Assembly: GCF_020193655.1 (NCBI RefSeq)
Contig: NZ_JADYVE010000005.1
Coordinates: 310,001-374,000, forward strand
Direction: 5' to 3'
DNA length: 64,000 nucleotides
Source of the DNA: Ensifer sp. IC3342
Lineage (GTDB): Bacteria > Pseudomonadota > Alphaproteobacteria > Rhizobiales > Rhizobiaceae
Shown here piece by piece: positions 8,055-17,593 of the stretch. Both the position numbers and the translations under genes were made by a program. A model generated the notes under the pieces. That model worked only from the letters and a program-made list of their open reading frames with translations, had not been told where the DNA came from and made no database searches. How positions within the stretch are numbered: position 1 is the stretch's first letter; the number at the start of each line of letters is the position of its first letter.

Positions 8055-9473
8055 ATGTCTGACAACGCCAGCCCGGATGACGTTCTGCGGACGCTAAAGG
8101 ACGGCGAGATCGCGATGGTCGATCTCCGGTTCACAGACCTTCCCGGCCTGTGGCAGCATTTCTCCGTGCCGCCGCGCGCCATCAGCGCGGACAGCTTCGC
8201 CAATGGCATCGGCTTCGACGGCTCGTCCATCCGGGGCTTCCAGGAAATACAGGAAAGCGACATGCTTGTCGTGCCGGATCCGACCACCGCTTTCCCGGAC
8301 CCGTTCACGGAGGCGCCGACGCTAGTCCTGATCTGCAATATCCTCGACCCAGCCAGCGGCCAGCCCTATAGCCGGGATCCCCGCTTCATCGCACAAAAGG
8401 CCGAAACCTATCTCAAGGCAACCGGCATCGGCGATACGGCCTATTTCGGCCCGGAGCTCGAGCACTTCGTCTTCAACGGGGTCCAATACGATCAGGGCAC
8501 CAACTACGGCTACTACGAGATCGACGCCGTCGAGGCGAATTGGAAGGGGCGGGACGGAACTAACCTCGGGCACAAGCTGCGCCCGAAAGAGGGCTACTTT
8601 CCCGTGCCGCCTGCCGACACCCTTCAGGACGCCCGCACCAGAATGGTGACGCTGCTTGAGCGAATTGGCATTGAGGTTGAGGCGCACCACCACGAAGTCG
8701 CGACCGGCGGCCAGGGCGAGATCGATATGCGTTTTGCGACGCTGACACGCATGGCTGACAGCGTGATGATCTACAAATTTGTCGTGAAGAATGTCGCGCG
8801 CAGCCGCGGCATGACCGCAACCTTCATGCCGAAACCCCTGTTCGGAGACAATGGCTCGGGCATGCACGTCCACCAGAGCATCTGGCGAAAGGATCATCCG
8901 ATTTTTGCCGGCGACGGCTATGCCGGTTCCAGCGAAGCAATGCGCTACTATATCGGTGGACTGCTCAAGCACGCGCCGGCATTGCTAGCCATCTGCGCTC
9001 CGACCGTCAATTCCTACCGGCGGCTCGTGCCGGGTTTCGAAGCGCCGGTTAATCTCGGCTATTCGCGACGCAACCGCTCCGCGGCGTGCCGGATCCCGAT
9101 GTATTCACCCAACCCCAGGAGCAAGCGGGTAGAGTTCCGCTGCCCGGATCCCTCCTGCAATCCGTATATGGCGTTCGCCGCGATGCTCATGGCTGGCCTT
9201 GACGGGATCCGCAGCCGCATCAATCCGGGGGATCCGATCGACAAGAACCTCTACGACCTGCCCCCGATGGAACGCGCCGCAATCCCATCGACACCGGCGT
9301 CACTCACCGAGGCTCTCGACGCGCTTGAGGCGGACTGCAAGTTCCTGCTTGCAGGGGACGTGTTCACGACGGATGTCCTCGAGACCTATGTGGACTACAA
9401 GCGCTCGCACGAGATCACCGAGATACGCATGCGCCCGCATCCATATGAGTTTGTTCTCTATTATGACGTCTAG
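8055..9473 (+). CDS. Type I glutamine synthetase paralogue
   Basis: The 472-residue product has the length and motifs of GSI: beta-grasp domain to about residue 100 with [19 protein letters not shown]/metal motifs [10 protein letters not shown] and [17 protein letters not shown], the [18 protein letters not shown] loop, and NRSAACRIP. The adenylylation loop is kept, with Tyr about residue 400 in NLYDLPP, so control by GlnE is possible. It should form glutamine from glutamate, ammonia and ATP in the cytoplasm. It differs from an ordinary glnA in context: no glnB is nearby, and archease and RtcB genes follow within 75 bases. It is likely a secondary copy, with glnA on the main chromosome. Confidence 0.85.
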   Translation: MSDNASPDDVLRTLKDGEIAMVDLRFTDLPGLWQHFSVPPRAISADSFANGIGFDGSSIRGFQEIQESDMLVVPDPTTAFPDPFTEAPTLVLICNILDPASGQPYSRDPRFIAQKAETYLKATGIGDTAYFGPELEHFVFNGVQYDQGTNYGYYEIDAVEANWKGRDGTNLGHKLRPKEGYFPVPPADTLQDARTRMVTLLERIGIEVEAHHHEVATGGQGEIDMRFATLTRMADSVMIYKFVVKNVARSRGMTATFMPKPLFGDNGSGMHVHQSIWRKDHPIFAGDGYAGSSEAMRYYIGGLLKHAPALLAICAPTVNSYRRLVPGFEAPVNLGYSRRNRSAACRIPMYSPNPRSKRVEFRCPDPSCNPYMAFAAMLMAGLDGIRSRINPGDPIDKNLYDLPPMERAAIPSTPASLTEALDALEADCKFLLAGDVFTTDVLETYVDYKRSHEITEIRMRPHPYEFVLYYDV

Positions 9474-9547
9474 TGGGCCGCGCGCGCAGGATTTGACTGG
9501 TTACGACTTCTGCTGTTTGGCCGGTCACGTTTCGGGAGGGATGGCCG

Positions 9548-9985
9548 ATGAGCGCAACGGGCCAAGTATCGAGATTTGGCTGGGAGCATTTCCATCATGA
9601 CGCGGATATAGGGGTGCGCGGATGGGGTCGGTCTATTGCGGAGGCGTTCGAACAGGCCGCTATGGGCCTGACCCGGATCGTCACCTTCAGTCCGATCGCC
9701 GCCGATACCCAGGTCGATGTCGAATGCCACCAAAGCGACCTGGAATTGCTCTTCGTGGACTGGCTCGACGCCGTCATTTGCGAGATGGCGACTCGCAAGA
9801 TGCTCTTCGGTTGCTTTGCGGTCGGCACGGATGGGCGCACTCTTAAGGGCGCCCTTTCAGGAGAGCCCATAGACGTGGCGCGGCACGCGCCGGCTTGCGA
9901 ACCGAAGGGTGCCACGCTCACGGCATTGAAGGTAACGCGAGACGGTGACGGCATCTGGTGCGCACAGTGCGTCATCGACGTATGA
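9548..9985 (+). CDS. Archease (RtcB activator)
   Basis: The 145-residue protein has the archease signatures: HDADIGVRGWG near residues 17-27 with the metal-binding acidic residues, an EAFEQAAMGL helix, LLFVDWLDAVI, and EPKGATLTALKV near the C-terminus before a terminal Asp. Archease speeds guanylylation and multiple turnover of RtcB RNA ligases and can widen NTP use. The rtcB gene begins nine bases after its stop, the pairing seen in archaea and some bacteria. This strongly supports function as its partner. Confidence 0.9.
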   Translation: MSATGQVSRFGWEHFHHDADIGVRGWGRSIAEAFEQAAMGLTRIVTFSPIAADTQVDVECHQSDLELLFVDWLDAVICEMATRKMLFGCFAVGTDGRTLKGALSGEPIDVARHAPACEPKGATLTALKVTRDGDGIWCAQCVIDV

Positions 9986-9994
9986 GGTGTTTCA

Positions 9995-11422
9995 ATGGAT
10001 CCGGCAAGTTTCACTCGGATAGGGCCGGTCATCTGGCGAATCGAGCCGACTGGAGCGATGCGCGTACCGGTGATTATCTTTGCGGACGAAGAACTCATCC
10101 GTGGGATGGACGAGAGGGTCGGTGAGCAGGCCCGCAATGTAGCGACCCTACCTGGGATCGTGTCTGCCTCCTTCGCCATGCCCGATGCCCATTGGGGCTA
10201 TGGCTTTCCAATCGGCGGTGTTGCCGCCTTCGATCCGGAGGAGGGCGGCGTGGTCTCCGCCGGCGGGGTCGGCTTCGATATCTCCTGCGGTGTGCGCACT
10301 ATGCTCGCCAGCCTCTCGGTCAAGGATATCCTGCCGGTGCAAGAGGCCCTGGCCGATTCCCTCTTCCGGCAAATCCCGGTCGGCATCGGGAGCCGGGGAA
10401 AGATCACGCTCGATGATGCCGGGATGGACGCGATGCTGCTTGGCGGAGCGCGCTGGGCCGCCGAGCAGGGCTGGGGCGAAGAGCGTGACCTGGAACGGAT
10501 CGAAGAGGGTGGCTGTATGGACTGCGCCAGGCCCGATTTCGTTTCCGACCGCGCCAAGGACCGGCAGCGGCGGGAAATGGGCACATTGGGTTCCGGCAAC
10601 CACTATCTTGAGGTGCAGGCGGTGGCGCAGATTTTCGATGAAAAGGCCGCCGCCGCATACGGCTTGCGTCCCGATGGCGTCGTCGTCACGATTCATTGCG
10701 GCTCACGGGGGCTCGGCCACCAGATCGGCAGCGAGTTCCTGAAGGAGATGGCAAGCACGGCGTCGCAGGCGGGGATCATCCTTCCTGACCGTGAGCTCGC
10801 CTGTGCACCGATCAAGTCAGAGCTCGGGGAGCGGTACCTCGGAGCGATGCGCGCGGGGATCAATTGCGCACTCGCAAACCGGGAGATCCTCGGCCACTTC
10901 AGCCGGCGCGTCTTTGCCGAGTATTTTCCGGGGGAAAGTCTCGAACTGCTGTTCGACGTCTCGCACAACACCTGCAAGCTCGAGACCCACGAGGTCGACG
11001 GCAAGCGCCGCGAGCTCTTCGTCCACCGTAAGGGGGCAACCCGTTCGCTCGGTGCCGGCAATCCCAGCCTTCCGCGGGTATTTCATGCCGTCGGCCAGCC
11101 GGTCCTCATCGGTGGCAGCATGGGCACCAGCTCCTATGTGCTGGCCGGCGAGCCGACGAGCGAGGAGGCGTTCTCGTCAGCGTGCCATGGAGCCGGCAGG
11201 GCCATGTCACGACACGCGGCGCTCAAGCAATGGAGCGGCCGCCAAATTGTCGATGAGCTTGCGGCACGGGGGATCCTGGTTCGCAGCCCCTCCAGCCGTG
11301 GCGTGGCAGAAGAAGCACCGGGTGCCTACAAGGATGTGGAGGCCGTGGTGCTTGCGGCCGAGCAGGCCGGCCTTGCGCGGCGCGTGGCGCGCATGCGGCC
11401 GCTCATATGCATCAAGGGCTGA
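9995..11422 (+). CDS. rtcB: RtcB-type tRNA/RNA ligase, long archaeal-like form
   Basis: The 475-residue protein has all RtcB signatures: MPDAHWGYGFPIGGV, GGVGFDISCGVR with metal ligands Asp95 and Cys98, LGSGNHYLEV (His203), HCGSRGLGHQ (His234), DVSHNTCKLE (His324) and HGAGRAMSR with His398 as the guanylylated histidine. It joins RNA ends bearing 2',3'-cyclic phosphate or 3'-phosphate to 5'-OH using GTP and Mn2+. Length and spacing of the first four ligands match, from memory, the Pyrococcus enzyme rather than the shorter E. coli protein. The archease gene is immediately upstream. No rtcA or rtcR is nearby, so the usual bacterial sigma-54 regulation is absent here. Confidence 0.92.
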   Translation: MDPASFTRIGPVIWRIEPTGAMRVPVIIFADEELIRGMDERVGEQARNVATLPGIVSASFAMPDAHWGYGFPIGGVAAFDPEEGGVVSAGGVGFDISCGVRTMLASLSVKDILPVQEALADSLFRQIPVGIGSRGKITLDDAGMDAMLLGGARWAAEQGWGEERDLERIEEGGCMDCARPDFVSDRAKDRQRREMGTLGSGNHYLEVQAVAQIFDEKAAAAYGLRPDGVVVTIHCGSRGLGHQIGSEFLKEMASTASQAGIILPDRELACAPIKSELGERYLGAMRAGINCALANREILGHFSRRVFAEYFPGESLELLFDVSHNTCKLETHEVDGKRRELFVHRKGATRSLGAGNPSLPRVFHAVGQPVLIGGSMGTSSYVLAGEPTSEEAFSSACHGAGRAMSRHAALKQWSGRQIVDELAARGILVRSPSSRGVAEEAPGAYKDVEAVVLAAEQAGLARRVARMRPLICIKG

Positions 11423-11582
11423 TCACACGGCCGCGGTTGCATTCACGCCCGGGCCCGTCGACGCGAGACCGCGGTGCAACCGGCGCCAGCCTTTCGATGC
11501 CGGGACACAGGTGTTATCCTTTTTGTTTCGCTTGGGATCCACGGCTGCCTCAAGCCGTGAGTAAACAACCCGGGAGGCGGCC

Positions 11583-13613
11583 ATGTCAAAAGATAGACCC
11601 ACCGAAGTGTCCGAGGCCGAAATTGCGGTCCACTGGCAGGAAGAGGACTACGTCAAACCTTCTGAAAAATTCGTTGCTCAAGCAAACCTGACCGACGGAA
11701 CGGTCCTGGAACGGTTCAGCCTCGACCACTTCCCTGACTGCTTCAAGGAGTACGCCGATCTCCTCGACTGGTACAAACCTTGGGACACCACGCTCGACAC
11801 GAGCAAGCCGCCGTTCTGGCGATGGTTCGTCGGCGGAAAGATCAACGCGAGTTACAACTGCATCGATCGCCACCTCGCCAAGCACAGGAACAAGACTGCG
11901 ATCCACTTCGTCCCCGAACCGGAGCAGGAGGCGATCCAGCACGTCACTTACCAGGAACTTTATGTCCGCGTGAACGAGGTCGCGGCGCTGTTGCGAGACT
12001 TCTGCGGGCTGAAACGAGGCGATCGAGTGACGCTGCACATGCCGATGGTGGCCGAGCTTCCGGTCACGATGCTTGCTTGCGCCAGGCTCGGCGTCATTCA
12101 CTCGCAGGTGTTCAGCGGCTTTAGCGGCAAGGCGACGGCAGACCGCGTCGTCGATGCCGAGAGCCACGTGCTGATCACGATGGATGGCTACTACCGGGCC
12201 GGCCAGCTTCTCGATCACAAGCAAAAGGCGGATGTCGCTGTCGAAGAGGCAAAAAAGGAAGGCTTGTCGGTAGACAAGGTGCTGGTCTGGCAAAGACACC
12301 CGGGCAAATATTCCAGCGCAACGCCGTTGGTAAAGGGCCGCGATTTCATCATGAATGAGGTATTGTCGGGTTACCGGCACCGCAGGATCGACCCGGTCGA
12401 GATGCCGGCCGAGGATCCTCTGTTCCTGATGTACACCAGCGGCACCACGGGGAAGCCGAAGGGATGTCAGCACAGCACGGGCGGATATCTGTCCTATGTC
12501 GCGGGGACGTCGAAATACATTCAGGACATCCATCCGGAGGATGTCTACTGGTGCATGGCCGATATCGGCTGGATCACCGGTCATTCCTATATCGTCTACG
12601 GCCCGCTGGCGCTCGCCGCCTCGTCGGTCGTGTTCGAGGGCCTTCCCACCTATCCCGATGCCGGACGTCCCTGGCGCATTGCGGAAGAACTTGGGGTCAA
12701 CATCTTTCACACTTCGCCGACGGCGATAAGGGCGCTGCGGCGTGCAGGCCCCGACGAGCCGCGGAAATACGATCACCATTTCAAGCATATGACGACGGTC
12801 GGCGAGCCCATCGAGCCGGCAGTCTGGCGGTGGTACTACGACGTCGTGGGCAAGGGCGAGGCGGTCATCGTCGACACCTGGTGGCAAACGGAGAACGGCG
12901 GCTTCCTGTGTAGCACTATTCCTGCACTGCACCCGATGAAGCCGGGAAGTGCAGGGCCCGGCCTGCCAGGCATTCATCCGGTCATCTATGACGACGTTGG
13001 CAACGAGATTCCACCGCGCTCCGGCCGTGCGGGAAACATCTGCATCCAGAACCCCTGGCCGGGCGGGTTTCAGACGATCTGGCGGGACCCGGATCGCTTC
13101 GTCGAACAGTACTACGCGCGTTATTGCAAGGACCGGGGGAGCCATGACTGGCGCGATTGGCCGTATATGGCTGGCGACGGCGCGTTGCAGGCGGCCGACG
13201 GCTACTATCGCATCCTCGGCCGTATAGACGACGTCATCAATGTGGCTGGGCATCGACTAGGAACCAAGGAAATCGAGTCCGCCAGTCTGCTGGTCGAGGA
13301 GGTCGCTGAGGCTGCGGTCGTCCCCGCCACAGACGAGATCAAGGGCAAGGTGCCGGACCTCTATGTATCGCTGAAGCCCGGCCTCTCCCCAAGCGAGGCC
13401 ATCCGCAAGCGCGTGGAGGACTCCGTGATCGATGAAATTGGGCCGATTGCTCGGCCGCGGCGTGTCGTGATTGTCCCCGACATGCCGAAGACCCGGTCCG
13501 GAAAGATCATGCGGCGCGTGCTCAGGGCGATCTCTAACGACGAGGATGCCGGCGACATCTCGACACTGGCCAATCCCGAGATTGTCGAAGAGATTCGAAA
13601 GATAAAGGCCTAG
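11583..13613 (+). CDS. Acetyl-CoA synthetase-like AMP-forming acyl-CoA ligase
   Basis: The 676-residue protein follows the acetyl-CoA synthetase plan: an N-terminal ACAS domain (WYKPWDTTLDTSKPPFWRWF), the P-loop YTSGTTGKPKG, WWQTENGG of the ACS active site, a hinge GRIDDVINVAGHRLGT, and the catalytic-lysine motif TRSGKIMRR near the C-terminus. It activates a short carboxylic acid, probably acetate or propionate, to its CoA thioester through an acyl-AMP. WWQTE is typical for short substrates. GGAGG stands just before the ATG. Downstream thiolase, FadJ and CoA-hydrolase genes fit acyl-CoA metabolism. Gap to rtcB is 160 bases, so it may have its own promoter. Confidence 0.85.
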   Translation: MSKDRPTEVSEAEIAVHWQEEDYVKPSEKFVAQANLTDGTVLERFSLDHFPDCFKEYADLLDWYKPWDTTLDTSKPPFWRWFVGGKINASYNCIDRHLAKHRNKTAIHFVPEPEQEAIQHVTYQELYVRVNEVAALLRDFCGLKRGDRVTLHMPMVAELPVTMLACARLGVIHSQVFSGFSGKATADRVVDAESHVLITMDGYYRAGQLLDHKQKADVAVEEAKKEGLSVDKVLVWQRHPGKYSSATPLVKGRDFIMNEVLSGYRHRRIDPVEMPAEDPLFLMYTSGTTGKPKGCQHSTGGYLSYVAGTSKYIQDIHPEDVYWCMADIGWITGHSYIVYGPLALAASSVVFEGLPTYPDAGRPWRIAEELGVNIFHTSPTAIRALRRAGPDEPRKYDHHFKHMTTVGEPIEPAVWRWYYDVVGKGEAVIVDTWWQTENGGFLCSTIPALHPMKPGSAGPGLPGIHPVIYDDVGNEIPPRSGRAGNICIQNPWPGGFQTIWRDPDRFVEQYYARYCKDRGSHDWRDWPYMAGDGALQAADGYYRILGRIDDVINVAGHRLGTKEIESASLLVEEVAEAAVVPATDEIKGKVPDLYVSLKPGLSPSEAIRKRVEDSVIDEIGPIARPRRVVIVPDMPKTRSGKIMRRVLRAISNDEDAGDISTLANPEIVEEIRKIKA

Positions 13614-13706
13614 CCACGAAGTCGTGGAATGTCGTTCGAGCACGAGCCGCCGCCGTGATCAGGCATTCTGCTGATACTGCTAAGATGAGGCGAGGAGCCC
13701 AACAAG

Positions 13707-13931
13707 ATGGTCGAACGCATCCGATCATTGCTGGCAAGGTTCCCAGAAGATGAAGAAACCGTCCGCCGGCTGGCGGCGACGGACGCGCGCTTCAATGCGC
13801 TTTGTGACGAGTACCGCAAGATCGTCGATCTCCTCGATGCCTGCGAGGCGCAGGTCACACGGCTCAGGGAGCACAGGGCCTTGCTGGAAGACGAACTGCT
13901 GACGCGCATTGAGGGACACCAGCCGCTGTAA
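13707..13931 (+). CDS. Small coiled-coil protein, DUF465/YdcH-like
   Basis: A 74-residue charged protein preceded by GCGAGGAG. It contains FPEDEETVRRLAATDARF, NALCDEYRKI and LREHRALLEDELLTRIEG, a pattern close to the YdcH/DUF465 family of short helical-hairpin proteins. These have no assigned biochemical role. It sits alone between the ligase and the thiolase genes on the same strand. Confidence 0.65.
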   Translation: MVERIRSLLARFPEDEETVRRLAATDARFNALCDEYRKIVDLLDACEAQVTRLREHRALLEDELLTRIEGHQPL

Positions 13932-14099
13932 CGCACCGCAGGCAAAGCGTAACGGAGCAGCCGGGCAACTCGCGCGAAAAATGCAACCGGAACCGATCGA
14001 CTGCAACGGGCGTTTCCTGGGAAGACGCAATGTCCTGTGGAGGCGGGTGACCGCCGTTGACAACGGGATTGGGCCAGACGGCCCCATCTTCCAGAGCTC

Positions 14100-15485
14100 A
14101 TGGCATCGACGACAGCCAAAGACGAGGTTCGTGCAGACCAGCCGGCAGCCAGGAAGCCCGCCGCGAGGGCATCCCAGTCCGTGATCAGCGACAGGGCAGG
14201 CTCCGGTCGCCCGGTCTATATCGTCGATGGGGCGCGCACGCCCTTTCTGCGCGCCCGCGGTAAGCCGGGCCCATTTACGCCGGTCGATCTGGCCGTCCAG
14301 TGCGGCCGACCACTGCTGTTGCGTCAGTCCTTTTCACCCGACGCGATCGACGCTGTGATCCTTGGCTGTGTCAACGTGATTGCTGATGAGATGAACCCCG
14401 CGCGTGTGGCCGCGCTCAGGCTCGGGATCAGCGCGTCGGTGACAGCCTTCACCGTCCAGATCAACTGCGGCTCGGGTATGCAATCGATCGATATCGCTTT
14501 CCGCACGATCGAAGCCGGCAAGGCCGAGCTGATCCTTGCTGGCGGTACGGAAGCGCTTTCCCACGCACCTTTGGTGCTTCGCCGAAGGGCGGTCGAATGG
14601 TTCGGCCGCGTCGCAACGGCGAAGACCACCTGGACAAAGGCAGCCGCCCTGCCAAGCTTCAGGCCAGAAATGGCCAGGCCCGTCATCGGACTCGAGCGTG
14701 GGCTCACCGATCCGATCACCGAACTCAATATGGGCCAGACGGCGGAGCTGGTCGGGCACCTGTTCGGCGTTACGCGCGAGGCGGCCGATGCTTACGCGCT
14801 TGCCAGCCACCAGCGTCTGACACGCGCGCAGAGGAATGGCTTCCTTGAAGGCGAGGTCATGCCGGCGGTCGCTCGTGATGGCTCGATCTACGACCATGAC
14901 GACGGCGTACGGCCCGACACGTCCATGGAAAAACTTGCGGAGCTGCACCCGGTCTTCGAAAGGCCGTACGGGAGGGTGACGGCCGGCAATTCCTCCCAGA
15001 TCACCGACGGTGGCTGCTGGCTTATTCTCGCCTCAGAGCGAGCCTTGGGCGAACACAAGCTCAAACCGCTGGCCCGCATCTTGGACAGTGAATGGTCGGC
15101 GCTCAATCCGGCGATCATGGGACTCGCTCCGACGCTCTGCTCCGCCGCTCTTCTTGAACGCCAGGGCCTCCACAGCGAGAGCATCGATCTATGGGAGCTC
15201 AACGAGGCCTTCTCGGCTCAGGTTCTGGCCTGCCTCGCCGCGTGGGAGGACGAGGAATATTGCCGTGACGTACTCGGCCTCGATGGGGTCTTCGGACCGA
15301 TCGAGCGCGACCGGCTCAATGTGGACGGCGGGGCGATCAGCCTCGGACATCCGGTCGGCACGAGCGGAAACCGTCTCGTTCTTCACCTTGTCCACGCGAT
15401 GCGGCGGCTTGGGCTGAACCGCGGCATCGCGACGGAGTGCATCGGTGGCGGTCAAGGCGGCGCGATGCTTCTGGAGATTGTGTGA
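14100..15485 (+). CDS. Acetyl-CoA acyltransferase (thiolase), FadI-like
   Basis: The 461-residue protein carries thiolase motifs: VYIVDGARTPF, the nucleophile loop INCGSGMQS (Cys near residue 123), NEAFSAQVLA, GGAISLGHPVGTSGNR with the active-site His, and CIGGGQGGAMLLE with the second catalytic Cys. About 36 Ala, Lys and Ser rich residues precede the conserved start, so an internal start near residue 30 is possible. It cleaves 3-ketoacyl-CoA to acetyl-CoA plus a shortened acyl-CoA. Its stop overlaps the start of the FadJ-like gene as TGATG, so the two subunits of a FadI/FadJ-type complex are translationally coupled. Confidence 0.87.
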   Translation: MASTTAKDEVRADQPAARKPAARASQSVISDRAGSGRPVYIVDGARTPFLRARGKPGPFTPVDLAVQCGRPLLLRQSFSPDAIDAVILGCVNVIADEMNPARVAALRLGISASVTAFTVQINCGSGMQSIDIAFRTIEAGKAELILAGGTEALSHAPLVLRRRAVEWFGRVATAKTTWTKAAALPSFRPEMARPVIGLERGLTDPITELNMGQTAELVGHLFGVTREAADAYALASHQRLTRAQRNGFLEGEVMPAVARDGSIYDHDDGVRPDTSMEKLAELHPVFERPYGRVTAGNSSQITDGGCWLILASERALGEHKLKPLARILDSEWSALNPAIMGLAPTLCSAALLERQGLHSESIDLWELNEAFSAQVLACLAAWEDEEYCRDVLGLDGVFGPIERDRLNVDGGAISLGHPVGTSGNRLVLHLVHAMRRLGLNRGIATECIGGGQGGAMLLEIV

Positions 15486-17593
15486 TGCAGGCCAGCGAAA
15501 CCTCTGTCTGGAAGACGCTCGAACCACGCAACAGAGAACTCGGGCCGAAAGGCGAGCCTGCCGGCGTGCTAACGCACTGGCGTTTGAGCAGGTCTCCCAA
15601 CGACGTCGCCTGGCTTATCCTGGACAGAGCCAACGAGCGCGCAAACACGCTGTCGGAGACGGTCATGACCGAGCTGGAGGCGATGCTCGGCAAGGTCGAG
15701 AGTATTGGCGCAAGGGGGCTTGTGATCCGTTCGGCAAAGGCGGGCGGGTTTATTGCCGGCGCCGATTTGCGTGACTTCGAGGGTGTCACACAGGCGCGCG
15801 ACGTCGAGATGCGTCTCAGGCGGGCGCACGAGATCGTCGACCGCTTGGCCGCACTCAAGATCCCAACCGTGGCGGTGATCCACGGTCATTGCCTGGGGGG
15901 TGGTGTTGAGATCGCGCTGGCCTGCCAATATCGTATCGCCACGGTTGATGCCAAGCTTGGCTTTCCCGAGATTCGGCTCGGCCTGCACCCGGGCCTCGGC
16001 GGCACGTTCCGGCTTCCGGCGCTCATCGATCCCATCGCGGCGATGACCATGATGCTGACGGGCAGGAGGTTAACTGCGAAGCAGGCTAAGGAACTCGGCC
16101 TCGTCGACGCGATCGTCGAGGAGCGCCACGTCGAAAATGCCGTAAGCGCCGCGATTTCGGGCGGGATGAAGACAAATCGCGGCAGCTGGAAATCCGCCAT
16201 CCTTGGCCTGGCGCCAGCACGCCAGGTGGCCACGCGGCAAATGCGTGCCCGGGCCGAAAAACGGGCGCCGAAGAAGCATTATCCGGCACCTTGCCGCCTG
16301 ATCGATCTCTGGGAAGTGCATGGTGGCAATGCGAAGGCGATGCAGGAGGCGGAGATCGGGTCTTTCTGCGATCTCCTTGTCGGGAACACCGCACAGAACC
16401 TTATCCGCGTCTTCTTCCTGCGCGAAAGGCTGAAGGCATCCGCCAACGGCGAAAGCAGCTCTTGCCACGTCCACGTCGTGGGGGCGGGCGCGATGGGCGG
16501 CGATATCGCCGCCTGGTGTGCGCTGAAGGGCATGCGGGTGACGCTCGCCGATGTCGATCGCAACGCCATCGCGCGCGCGATCGGTCGCGCAGGCGACTTC
16601 TACGACAAGCAGCTGCATTCCGGTAGGGATCGTCGTGACGCTCTCGATCGCCTGATACCGGATTTTGAAGGCTCAGGTGTGGCCAAAGCCGACGTCGTGA
16701 TCGAGGCGGTGGCCGAGAAGGCCGCGGTGAAGCGCAAAGTTTTCGAAGAGATTGCGCCGAAAATGAAGAACGATGCGATCCTGGCCACCAATACGTCGAG
16801 CATACCGTTGGAGGCCTTATGCGAGGGCATGCCTTCTACGGATCGGCTGGTCGGACTGCACTTCTTCAATCCTGCGACGCGGATGGAGCTCGTCGAGCTT
16901 GTCGCCCATGACCAGACGAGCGAGCTGACGCTTAGCAAGGCACGGGCATTTTGCGGCGCAATCGGGCGCTTGCCAGCGTCCGTGAAGAGTTCGCCGGGCT
17001 TCCTCGTTAATCGCGCGCTCACACCATATCTGGCCGAGGCCTTCGTCATGCTCGACGAGGGCACGCCCAAAGAGACGATCGACCACGCAGCCGAGGATTT
17101 CGGCATGCCTATGGGGCCGATTGAGCTCGCCGACCGCGTCGGGCTCGATATCGGCTTGGAGGTCCTCCGGATGCTCAAGGAACAGCTTTCCGATCCCATC
17201 CCTGAGATTCCGGCATGGCTCACGAAAATCGTCGAGAGTGGCGAGACCGGCCGAAAGGGAGGCAAGGGCCTTTATGCCTACGACGGCAAGGGCAAGCCCA
17301 AGAAGGAGACCAACGTGCCGGTGCCTGACCACGAGATGGCGGATCGACTTGTCCTGCCTATGCTCAACGCCTGCGTGCGCTGTCTGCGCGAGGGCGTCGT
17401 AGAAGACGAGGATACGATTGACGGAGCCATGATTTTCGCCACCGGCTTTGCCCCGTTTCGCGGTGGACCGATGCATTACGCGCGTCAGCGCGGAATACAG
17501 GAGATTGTCGATACTCTCAGCCGTCTGGAAGAAAAGCACGGGGCCAGGTTTACCCCAGACCGAGGCTGGGAGACTTTGAGCGCACAAATGTGA
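15485..17593 (+). CDS. FadJ-type fused enoyl-CoA hydratase / 3-hydroxyacyl-CoA dehydrogenase
   Basis: I chose the ATG at 15485, overlapping the thiolase stop; a frame start 48 bases earlier would lie inside the thiolase gene. The 702-residue protein has an enoyl-CoA hydratase domain (about 50-230) with GGGVEIALA and GFPEIRLGLHPGLGG carrying the two catalytic Glu, then an NAD-binding dehydrogenase domain from about 330 (VVGAGAMGG) with LVGLHFFNPATRMELVE holding the catalytic His, and a C-terminal 3HCDH domain. It runs hydration and oxidation in fatty-acid beta-oxidation with the upstream thiolase. GTGA overlap couples it to the next gene. Confidence 0.9.
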   Translation: MQASETSVWKTLEPRNRELGPKGEPAGVLTHWRLSRSPNDVAWLILDRANERANTLSETVMTELEAMLGKVESIGARGLVIRSAKAGGFIAGADLRDFEGVTQARDVEMRLRRAHEIVDRLAALKIPTVAVIHGHCLGGGVEIALACQYRIATVDAKLGFPEIRLGLHPGLGGTFRLPALIDPIAAMTMMLTGRRLTAKQAKELGLVDAIVEERHVENAVSAAISGGMKTNRGSWKSAILGLAPARQVATRQMRARAEKRAPKKHYPAPCRLIDLWEVHGGNAKAMQEAEIGSFCDLLVGNTAQNLIRVFFLRERLKASANGESSSCHVHVVGAGAMGGDIAAWCALKGMRVTLADVDRNAIARAIGRAGDFYDKQLHSGRDRRDALDRLIPDFEGSGVAKADVVIEAVAEKAAVKRKVFEEIAPKMKNDAILATNTSSIPLEALCEGMPSTDRLVGLHFFNPATRMELVELVAHDQTSELTLSKARAFCGAIGRLPASVKSSPGFLVNRALTPYLAEAFVMLDEGTPKETIDHAAEDFGMPMGPIELADRVGLDIGLEVLRMLKEQLSDPIPEIPAWLTKIVESGETGRKGGKGLYAYDGKGKPKKETNVPVPDHEMADRLVLPMLNACVRCLREGVVEDEDTIDGAMIFATGFAPFRGGPMHYARQRGIQEIVDTLSRLEEKHGARFTPDRGWETLSAQM

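Noticed and set aside
11586..13253. Long open frame on the minus strand opposite the acyl-CoA ligase gene
   Set aside because: It is a high-GC antisense shadow; the plus strand has a complete known family in this region.
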